A stretch of DNA of 64,000 nucleotides from G965216255 sp965216255 (GTDB lineage: Bacteria; Bacteroidota; Rhodothermia; Rhodothermales; Bin80). The notes below the pieces were generated by a model that was given only the letters and a program-made list of their open reading frames with translations, did no database searches and was not told the origin of the DNA. Position 1 is the stretch's first letter. Each line of letters starts with the position of its first letter. The position numbers were made by a program, and so were the translations under genes. This document shows, piece by piece, positions 1 through 7,003 of the stretch. The stretch spans positions 5,208,001 through 5,272,000 of the forward strand of contig OZ244148.1 of assembly GCA_965216255.1 (NCBI GenBank). Reading direction: 5' to 3'.

Positions 1-1
1 C

Positions 2-574
2 GATCGCAAGTCTGCAGATTTGTCATCCCGCTTTGACCGAAGTCTGGGGCGGGCATATGCGTCTCCGGAGCGGGCGCGGAGGGTGTTTCTGGCCACGGCA
101 CAGAAGTGGGGCCGGGACTTCGCTTCCCGGGAAATGGAGCGCCGACCTGAGCGTTTCGGGATGCTCCGGATGCAGGAGCAGCGCAAGCTCTGGGGTTTAG
201 TGCGGATACTGGATCCGGCGCAGGCACGTCAGGGGGCGCGCCAGGCGGCAGACGTGGGATTACGGTATTTGGAGGTAGAGCGCCGCCGAATGCCGGCTGC
301 AGAGCGGAAACTGCTATGGGATACGGAGGCACGGCTGCGGGGCGGGGTACAGGAGCTGGAGCGGCGCATGAAGGAGCTGCCGGACCGCCAAGAACTCTTG
401 TGTGCCGTAGGTGACCGCATGGTGGAGCTGGAGCCCGGACAGGAGCGTCTCATGACGCGGGCGACAGGAGACAAGGCATGGCGTACGATTTTGGATGTGG
501 CAGGACGTGCTCTCAGGGTGCGGAATCGGCTTCTGCAACGGAATCTTGAACGCGGGAGTGGACTGGAGCGGTAG
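2..574 (+). CDS. C-terminal part of a relaxase-like protein (5' end outside window)
   Basis: The frame is open from the first base, so the visible 191 codons are the end of a longer gene; a TTG at 20 is only an internal codon. The protein is Arg/Glu-rich and probably helical. Its segment ERARRVF...ASREMERRPERFGML resembles the helical C-terminus of Ti-type TraA/MobA relaxases, where a 'PE.FG.L' stretch recurs. No relaxase catalytic motif is visible because that part would lie upstream. It sits at the edge of a region full of mobile-element debris, which fits a conjugative or mobilisable element remnant. The family call is inference from composition and one short motif; it could be another coiled-coil protein. 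Confidence 0.45.
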   Translation, partial: DRKSADLSSRFDRSLGRAYASPERARRVFLATAQKWGRDFASREMERRPERFGMLRMQEQRKLWGLVRILDPAQARQGARQAADVGLRYLEVERRRMPAAERKLLWDTEARLRGGVQELERRMKELPDRQELLCAVGDRMVELEPGQERLMTRATGDKAWRTILDVAGRALRVRNRLLQRNLERGSGLER

Positions 575-607
575 ACGCCTGGTCGGCACGGTCTCATGGT
601 GGTTCTC

Positions 608-790
608 TCAGGCGGAAATGCGATAGATGCGTTCCTGCAGGTGTTGGTGTAATACGGTGGCCACTTCGGGCACGAGAGGCTGCAAGTTTTGCAACAGATT
701 GCGAACGGCGATCAGGATAATGACCGGGACAGGCAGGGTATCCTGATTTTGTTCGTATTCGAATCCTTGATCCACGGTAAGAAGCGCATC
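608..790 (-). pseudogene. C-terminal fragment of a DUF5615-type PIN-like toxin
   Basis: Read on the minus strand, 60 codons end in TGA at 608-610 and give DALLTVDQGFEYEQNQ followed by PVPVIILIAVRN and LQPLVPEV. This is the pattern of the C-terminal half of DUF5615 PIN-like toxins, which have a 'LLTvDq' strand, then 'vvvL.arsN...dL.plvP'. In-frame stops (TAG at 791-793, then TGA two codons further) lie directly upstream, so the N-terminal half with the first acidic residues is missing. No antitoxin is visible next to it. Nothing else is recognisable between 791 and 1074. The fragment is read directly; the family is assigned from remembered pattern. Confidence 0.55.
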
Positions 791-1074
791 CTAGCCTCAA
801 TTACCGCACGTGTTAAGCCATGTGACAATTTTTGTGAACCGCTGTCCGTGACTGGCAGCACTAACGGCGTCACTGGCCTGTGCCCCGTACATCAGGGCTA
901 CCGTATGGAAGTGCACATTTACGCTTGATACCCCAAGCGGCACAGGGCGGTCTGGAGGCACGGTAGAATTTTTTACCCTATTCTTGATGCAAGATACGCG
1001 GAAAGGCGCCCGATCTCCTTACTCTGCAGGCGTTTTTGGCCACAATGGTTTTTGCACAACGACAGCCGAACATC

Positions 1075-1737
1075 ATGAAGTGTCTGCGACGGATTGTTCT
1101 GTTAGTGGCGTGCCTCGTGCCCGTGGGCGCGAGCGTGACCGGCAGCGTGCTTGCGCTGACGCCGGAATACGCGGCGGAATTGTTGATTGCGGGAGCGACG
1201 GAAGAGCATGACGCTGCACCTGCGCATGCCTATGCAGGCGATGATTGCGTCGACGAGATGCCGCCGAAGGTAAGGATGGACGCAGGTGGCAAGACGCTCA
1301 GGGTCAGTCTCAGGTGTTATTTCTTGGAGACGGGGCTGACGTTCACGGCGAGCACGAACGCGACGCTGATCGCGACGGGCAGTATCGCGACGACCCAGGA
1401 TTCACTGGTCATAACGTCCGGTTATACGCTGGGGGAGGCGCAGATCACGGTCACCGGGACCGATGGTTTGTCGCCGAAAACCAAGGTGTTTCACGTAAAG
1501 GTGACGAGCTGCATAGAGCCTGAGGATTCGATTGCTGCCCAGACGGTGAGTGTGACAAGTCCGACTGCCCGTGTCAATGTCTCCGGCTATTTCACGATCA
1601 CGGATGCCGACTACAGCGGTGCTACTACGACCTACACGGCGCGCACGGAGCCGGAGAGCGTGGTCTCGGGCAGCATGCTGACGCTGACCAAGGTGGCAAC
1701 CACGAGCAGCAGCGCCACGGTTATACTATGTGGATAG
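1075..1737 (+). pseudogene. N-terminal piece of a secreted Ig/cadherin-like surface protein
   Basis: The ATG at 1075 gives a clear Sec signal peptide (MKCLRRIVLLVACLVPVGAS), about 15 hydrophobic residues with small residues before the likely cleavage site. An in-frame ATG at 1036 is possible but would bury the signal. The rest is Thr/Ser/Val-rich beta-sandwich sequence with two repeats ending '..ITVTGTDG' and '..LTLTKVATTSSSATV', typical of cadherin-like or putative-Ig modules of surface proteins. The frame stops abruptly inside the second module at SATVILCG, where a strand and linker should follow, and an overlapping frame continues from 1730. The gene is therefore probably a broken 5' part of a larger cell-surface gene. 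Confidence 0.55.
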
Positions 1738-2344
1738 CACTTCGTACGTCATGGACGCGGGATATGATCGGCCAAAACCAGGCATCTTGTCTTGGAAGCC
1801 GAGCACTTGGAACAACTACTACGAGCACAACGTGATGACCGCGCACGGGCGTAACAGCGCCAATGGGGGAGGGCTCTTACCTCCGAAGAGAGATATATTC
1901 AAGAGGCACATAGTTGCGTCTCAGCAAAGCGTCGGTCAAATCTATGGAGCCACTCACGGGAATATTACGGAGCTGTCCGCTTCACCACTTATTTTGCTTT
2001 CAGTTGACGAAGCTGGCCGAACTAGGAGTAACGCATTCGACTATCACCGCAAAGTACTTTTTATAGCCGATGGCGACGATTCCTATGTACTGGATATAAA
2101 TGGCGTGAGGCACCGTTCCCAAGGCCCACCTCTCCGGCTGCCCACTTCATACACCATATCATACTGGGTCAACTCACCAGATACGTCCCTGAAGGAGCAA
2201 TCGGGCCAGCAGGCCTACGTGTGGAGCGACCTGTACAGAAGCAGACCCGGCATCACGGATCTGTCGCGAACCACCTATGGGATGATGATACAGTCCTTTG
2301 CATTTGAGTCTCGCCAATTAAAGTCCGAAGTGCAACAACTGTAG
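1730..2344 (+). pseudogene. Middle fragment of a disrupted surface protein, ending in the IS30 left end
   Basis: Open frame of 204 codons beginning at a GTG that overlaps the previous fragment by 8 bases in another frame. The product has no signal peptide or recognised domain; it is Tyr/Ser/Asn-rich (for example WKPSTWNNYYEHN), compatible with a beta-rich extracellular segment. Its last codons (SEVQQL, stop) are supplied by the terminal repeat of the IS30 element, so the original gene continued beyond. It may be an internal part of the same surface protein as the fragments at 1075 and 3710, but the frames do not rejoin simply, so at least one further indel is needed. No function is assigned. 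Confidence 0.4.
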
Positions 2345-3704
2345 ACAAGGTAGTATGCCCCTGAGTAGAGACAGAAGATAGCACAGGCAACGCGGAAAAC
2401 GAGCTTCTTCGGAGGGAGGGCGGAGCCCGACCGGAGAAGAAGCTGCTTGCTGGCCGAAGAAATTCGCGCTCCTTGACCTTTGAGGCAGCCAATGCCGACG
2501 GGCGAGCATGGCTCTTCCCCTGCGTGTAGGCACGCATGATGTCACCCGAACATGGTACAATGGTCTATGGGTCTTTCTGGCGACGACCCGACTCAGACCA
2601 TGGACGCGGAGGCTGCCACGCCCTCTAGTGCAGGAAGGAAAACCTCCGCCGGCGTGCGGTAGGCCAAGCATCGGCGCGGACGGTTGTTCAATTGCGCTTG
2701 CACCCGCCTCACCGCTGCCGGTTCAACCGTGTGAAAGTTGGTTGCCTTCGGGAAGTACTCTCGCACCAGGCCGTTGGTGTGCTCGTTCAGACCACGCTCC
2801 CAGGAGTGGTATGGCCTCGCAAAGTAAAACGATGCGGAAAGCGCGCTGGCGATCTGCCGATGATGAGCGAACTCCTTGCCATTGTCCGCCGTGATAGTAA
2901 GTACCCGGTCCTTTACCGGACTGAGACAACCTATGATCGCATGGCGGACCCCGATCGCAGCCTTTGACGCAACGTGCTCAAGAAACGTGAATTTCGAGGC
3001 GCGATCGACCATGGATACCAGTGCTCCCTGTTGTTTCGCCCCGATGATCGTATCAACCTCCCAGTCGCCTATCCGCGTCTTCTGCTCTACAATGGGATCA
3101 CGTTCGCTGATGTCTACACGGTGCGGTATCAGGCCGCGCCCAGCACCGCTCTTGTTACGCCTGTTGTACCGCTTACCACGGCGACGCAGCAGCTTGTACA
3201 ACGATCCGCCAGCCGCTCGGTCCGCCCAGCTATGCCTGTAAATCCATGTGGTGCTTACCGAAACGACACCATCACGACGAAGTCGACCCGAGACCTGCTC
3301 TGGACTCCAGTGCAGGGCGAGCTTCTCACGCACAAGAGACCACATCGCTTCAGTCATCTTCCGTGGACGCAACGATGCCTTCCTCCGCCGCACGCTGGCC
3401 AAGCGGGTAGCCTGTTGATACCGGTAGCCCCTACCTCCGCTGTTGCGATGCAACTCCCGGCTGATCGTCGATGGCGAGCGACCCAACTGTCGCGCAATCT
3501 CGCGCAGCGAATCAGCTCGCTTCCTCAATGCGTGAATCTGGCACCTTTCCTCATAGGAAAGATGATGATAGCCCGTCGCCATTTGATACCCTCCAATGAT
3601 GTCTTAACGGAGCGTACCGGCATCATCTCGCTCACATGTAATCAGCGTGATGAATACGCGCTTGCTAGCGCGCTGTCATCCAAATCAAGTGTTGCACTTC
3701 GTTG
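2323..3704. mobile_element. IS30-family insertion sequence
   Basis: The element carries an intact IS30 transposase on the minus strand. Near-terminal inverted repeats are visible: CGAAGTGCAACA at 2326-2337 and its exact complement TGTTGCACTTCG at 3690-3701. Symmetrically, three bases outside each repeat, lies TTAAA (2318-2322 and 3705-3709), a possible target-site duplication. Five bases is longer than the 2-3 usual for IS30, so the duplication is tentative. About 250 bp (2341-2592) lie between the left repeat and the transposase stop, an unusually long 3' tail, and include an imperfect hairpin near 2402-2450 (GCTTCTTCGG against CCGGAGAAGAAGC). The ends are inferred. Confidence 0.65.
2593..3582 (-). 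CDS. IS30 family transposase, intact
   Basis: A 329-residue DDE transposase. The N-terminus (about residues 10-45) is the IS30-type helix-turn-helix that opens SYEERCQI and continues IARQLGRSPSTISREL. The catalytic core shows D177 (GDWEVDTI), D233 (TADNGKEF) and E267 (RGLNEHTNG), the expected D-D-E triad, followed by the family's REYFPK and RPR..L.Y.TP motifs. Length matches full IS30 enzymes. The start codon follows a good GGAGG eight bases upstream. It catalyses cut and paste or copy of its own element, and nothing looks broken, so it may still be active. Confidence 0.95.
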   Translation of the reverse strand: MATGYHHLSYEERCQIHALRKRADSLREIARQLGRSPSTISRELHRNSGGRGYRYQQATRLASVRRRKASLRPRKMTEAMWSLVREKLALHWSPEQVSGRLRRDGVVSVSTTWIYRHSWADRAAGGSLYKLLRRRGKRYNRRNKSGAGRGLIPHRVDISERDPIVEQKTRIGDWEVDTIIGAKQQGALVSMVDRASKFTFLEHVASKAAIGVRHAIIGCLSPVKDRVLTITADNGKEFAHHRQIASALSASFYFARPYHSWERGLNEHTNGLVREYFPKATNFHTVEPAAVRRVQAQLNNRPRRCLAYRTPAEVFLPALEGVAASASMV

Positions 3705-3709
3705 TTAAA

Positions 3710-4912
3710 TGGGCCTCTCCTATAGACGTTGTTCTCATAGAAAGGACTGTCCGAGAAAGTGTAGCAGATGCCTCCCGAGGAAGCGGCATCCCTGTCCGGG
3801 TAATGGAGAACAGGAGCAAGAATAGATCCAATGATTCATTGACTACCGTGGCTGTGATTCGCGCTCTCCCAAACGGAGCAAGCCTGCCGCCGCTGGCCAA
3901 GGAACGTCGGATGGTCACATCGGGTGAGCCCTTTCGGATATGGCAATACTTTACGCTGGCGCATTCTGCCAGCGTGGTAGACGTCCTGCTGGTCCAGGGC
4001 ACACGGAGCTTCCTGGATCCGACCTATCAAGCTCCCGAACGCACGACGGCAATGCTCGACGAAGCGGGATCACTTTCCTTACGGCTACCAACTGGTAACG
4101 CGTACGGATTCGCACGTTTGGAGAATACCGGAGGGACATGGGCCATCAACCCGAATTATCAGATCAATGATCTGGAGATAGCGCCTCTTGATGCCAGCAT
4201 CGGCGGGCCTGCCTGCATTGAGGATGGCACAGAAGGGTTCTATGACGCTTACGCGATTGGGGGAAGACCCCCGTATTCCTATAACTGGAAGTGGTACAGG
4301 ATTTGCCCTGAAGGTGCCCGCGCTCCTCATTGCAACGCGTGGAGCACATTGGGAAGTGGCTCCTCCGTTCTGTATGGAGGCTTCAAGGGAGAGGACTTCA
4401 AGATCAGGGTGACTGTGACGGATTCGGAGAGCCCGACCGGATCCGTCACAGTTTATAAGGCCGCCACGGTGAAGGTACTGTCTCCGATGGAAGGGACGTG
4501 TACCATCGACGGCGGAATAGCCGGCCAGTCGATGGTAAATGGCGAGGAAGGCGCCGAGGAGAGAACGGGAACAGATGAGCAGAAGCGGGAAAACGAGGCT
4601 GCGGAGCAGGCAGATATAGCCCTGGAGAGCGAAGAGACACTTCCGGAGGAATACCGGCTCGAGCAGAACTACCCCAATCCGTTCAATGCGGAGACCGTAC
4701 TGCGCTTTGCGCTTCCCAGGGCCACCGAGGTCTGGCTGACCGTTTACGACGTTCTGGGACGCCAGGTCGCGGAACCCGTCGCGGGGAAACACATGGTGGC
4801 AGGTACGCACCAGGTAAGGCTGAGCTCGTTTAACCTGCCCAGCGGGCATTATTTTTACCATCTGCGCTCGGCTGACCATTCTGCCCGGCGCAGGATGGTC
4901 ATCACGAAATAA
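3710..4912 (+). pseudogene. C-terminal part of a T9SS-sorted surface protein
   Basis: This is the 3' remainder of a surface-protein gene, open up to the right end of the IS30; an in-frame ATG exists at 3803 but no signal peptide follows. It contains an Ig-like module (YDAYAIGGRPPYSYNWKWY ... KIRVTVTDSESP), a Glu/Ala-rich linker, and a C-terminal sorting domain beginning YRLEQNYPNPFN and ending ARRRMVITK. That domain is the type A T9SS signal that directs proteins through the outer membrane, and fits the porU/porV genes at 25-31 kb. The 5' end was lost with the IS30 region. The next gene starts 9 bases after its stop and might be co-transcribed. Confidence 0.7.
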
Positions 4913-4921
4913 TCCCACTTC

Positions 4922-6292
4922 ATGCCGTCTGCCACGATTTCGTCGACAAGCCTTGACCTGCAAGCGTCCTTCCTGTTGGCCCTGTTGCTGTTGACAGCGT
5001 GTGAAATACCAAGCGGCCCCTACGCCCCTATTCTTTGCGAATACCTGTATCTGAGCCACCACGACCCGCTCGTGCAGACCGGCGACGTAACCGGCGTGCT
5101 CAGCCCGGCCGTTGTGCAGCAGGGGGATACCTACTACCTGTTTTCCTCGGGCCCCGGCATATCGGTGCGGCGCTCCGACGACCTAATCCACTGGGAGGCT
5201 GCAGGACAGGTATTCGACAGCTTGGCCAACTGGACCCGGACGGTGATTCCGGAAGGAGACTCGCTGTCCTCACCGGAGGTGGCATATTTCAATGGAAGGT
5301 ACCATCTCTATTATTCGCTCATGTCACCTGACAATCAGGTATCGGCCATCGGACTCGCCACCAATGTTACGCTGAATCCCATGGATCCTGATTACGCATG
5401 GATAGACCGGGGGCCCGTCATCGAATCCGAACCCGGGACAGCGGACTCCGTCTCTTTGAATCCCGGGATTGTGCTGGATGCGGATGGCATGCTCTGGCTC
5501 ACATGGTCAGCATCTGAAGGTGAGATCAGGCTGCGCCGGCTCGATGCCGGCACGGGACTGGTGTCCCGTCAGGACGAAACCGTTCATACCCTGGCTCATC
5601 GGCGTAATTCAATGTATTATTACGCACCCGTCATAACGCAGCGGAATGGCTGGTACTATCTCTTCGTCTCGCCTGGTTTCTATGGAACTCTAGTTGGACG
5701 TTCGTCCGACATCGCAGGTCCTTATAAGGATCGGGCCGGAGAGCCCATGCTGGAGGGAGGTTTCACATATGTTCTTCCTGATAGCTACGGCCGGATCCGG
5801 TCTCCCGGCCACAGTTCCGTCCTGGTAGACGGCGACCGCTACTTTCTGGTACACAACTTCCTCGACACAGAGAACGGACGAACCCCCACGCTGCAGGTCC
5901 GTCCGCTGGTTTGGGATGAACACGGTTGGCCGCTGGCCGGGGAGCCCTATGACGGCACGTTCCCGATCGTGGACAGTAGCCAACTGCCCGATGTGGTGGG
6001 TACCTGGTCGTATCCATCGCTTGGTATCGTGGAGATCAGACTGATGGCCAACGGAGAACTCGAAGAGACCAATCGCGATTGGCTCGGTGATTCTTACGAA
6101 GGCTGCCTTGCCCGGGGGACTTGGCGGCAGGCTGGCCCCACGATAGTATTTGCGTGGTCCGTGAGAGCTAACCACGTCGACAGCCTTATCGTGCCGACGC
6201 ACGGATCATGGTTCGTGGGACACAAGACGTACCCGAATGGTCAAAGGATACTCATACGTGGCGTGCGCCGGACTCGCGGCGCTGACGAGTAG
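4922..6292 (+). CDS. GH43-like (arabinanase-type) lipoprotein lacking two catalytic residues
   Basis: A 456-residue lipoprotein: hydrophobic stretch then lipobox LLTAC with Cys27. The body is a five-bladed GH43 propeller like arabinan endo-1,5-alpha-L-arabinanases: SHHDP near residue 48, SAIGLATNVTLNP at 141-153, GWYYLFVSPGF, VGRSSDIAGPY, and SPGHSSV. The general base Asp48 is kept. The pKa-setting Asp of 'NAIDPN' is Asn180 (SLNPG), and the general-acid Glu of 'EAP' is Tyr234 (YYYAPV), as aligned by eye. It may therefore bind rather than cleave an arabinan-like glycan. The stop of the sorted surface protein lies 9 bases upstream, so the two may share a transcript. The gene is full length with no frameshift. 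Confidence 0.8.
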   Translation: MPSATISSTSLDLQASFLLALLLLTACEIPSGPYAPILCEYLYLSHHDPLVQTGDVTGVLSPAVVQQGDTYYLFSSGPGISVRRSDDLIHWEAAGQVFDSLANWTRTVIPEGDSLSSPEVAYFNGRYHLYYSLMSPDNQVSAIGLATNVTLNPMDPDYAWIDRGPVIESEPGTADSVSLNPGIVLDADGMLWLTWSASEGEIRLRRLDAGTGLVSRQDETVHTLAHRRNSMYYYAPVITQRNGWYYLFVSPGFYGTLVGRSSDIAGPYKDRAGEPMLEGGFTYVLPDSYGRIRSPGHSSVLVDGDRYFLVHNFLDTENGRTPTLQVRPLVWDEHGWPLAGEPYDGTFPIVDSSQLPDVVGTWSYPSLGIVEIRLMANGELEETNRDWLGDSYEGCLARGTWRQAGPTIVFAWSVRANHVDSLIVPTHGSWFVGHKTYPNGQRILIRGVRRTRGADE

Positions 6293-6364
6293 CCAAAGGC
6301 TCTGCCCCAACCGCCCGGCAAGCTCCGACAATCCAGACTCCTTGCCCGCAATCAGCGCCTGTGG

Positions 6365-6400
6365 GTGAATGCAACATACTGACCTTTATGTTGCATTCAC
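6365..6400. repeat. Perfect 13-bp inverted repeat (hairpin)
   Basis: GTGAATGCAACAT (6365-6377) and its exact complement ATGTTGCATTCAC (6388-6400) enclose a 10-base loop. It lies 73 bases after the GH43-like gene. There is no T-tract, so a simple terminator is doubtful; it could be an element end or a processed RNA structure. The stretch 6293-6771 holds no convincing gene besides this and the next hairpin. Confidence 0.75.
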
Positions 6401-6455
6401 GCAGCCGCTGCGTATGTGCAGAGGGGCGGAGAGGCCGGATCCGGCAGGGCCGCCT

Positions 6456-6479
6456 ATGTGTGCGGGCGCTCGCACACAT
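6456..6479. repeat. Perfect 9-bp inverted repeat (hairpin)
   Basis: ATGTGTGCG (6456-6464) and CGCACACAT (6471-6479) flank the six-base loop GGCGCT. It stands 55 bases after the preceding 13-bp hairpin. Together they form a paired hairpin block of unknown role upstream of the integrase remnant. Confidence 0.7.
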
Positions 6480-6771
6480 GCGCCTGAAACCGCCCATAAG
6501 TGTCGAAATCGGGCCGGAATACGGCGCAGGCGGCCAAAAGAACGCCTCTGAAGTGCCGATCCGGTGGGGTAAACCGCGTCCGGATGCATCCTTGCGCAAC
6601 AAAGGCCGCGAGAGCGGAACGCCGAGGGCCCAAATCAGGCCCTGAGAGCTTCGCAAAAGCCGGTTGCAACTGGTATGCCCAGATTACCGGTGGTCATAGC
6701 CTCCGTTTCAGGCCGGTTGCCGCGTTGCCTGCTCGAGAGCTAAATCACCAGTATGGCTCTTGTACTTCTAA

Positions 6772-6960
6772 CTCGAAGGTGGCGGTTTCAGCGCGCACTC
6801 GCTCCGCGTGGGAGGCGCCCAGTCCCTCGTCGAGCACGGCGCCACGCTGCCCGAGGCCCAGCTCGCTGGCAGGTGGCAGACCCCGCGTATGGTGGCCCAC
6901 TACGCCAGAGGCGCAGCCGCAGGACGCGGAGTTGTCGCGCGCCTTCGTTACGGTGTATAG
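6772..6960 (+). pseudogene. C-terminal remnant of a tyrosine integrase
   Basis: Sixty-two codons directly after an in-frame TAA (6769-6771) and ending in TAG give GGGFSAHSLRVGGAQSLVE, then LPEAQLAGRWQTPRMVAHYARG. These are the last conserved boxes of a tyrosine recombinase: the H-x-x-R box (AHSLRVG), the AGRW box, and the nucleophile Tyr in AHYARG. The catalytic domain's first Arg and the whole N-terminal core-binding part are missing, so the fragment cannot act. It lies 43 bases upstream of the methylase gene and in a different frame, marking an old integration junction. Sequence match is strong although the fragment is short. Confidence 0.8.
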
Positions 6961-7003
6961 AGGCACGCCCCTCTATTGGATTACAAGCCCTAATTTACCG
7001 TTC

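Noticed and set aside
4085..5062. 325-codon minus-strand frame
   Set aside because: It is antisense to the sorted surface protein and the GH43-like gene, both of which have clear domains, and its own product has none.
6500..7003. N-terminal extension of the methylase frame
   Set aside because: The extra 168 codons are Pro/Ser/Arg-rich and overlie the integrase remnant read in another frame. The ATG at 7004 starts normal protein sequence.
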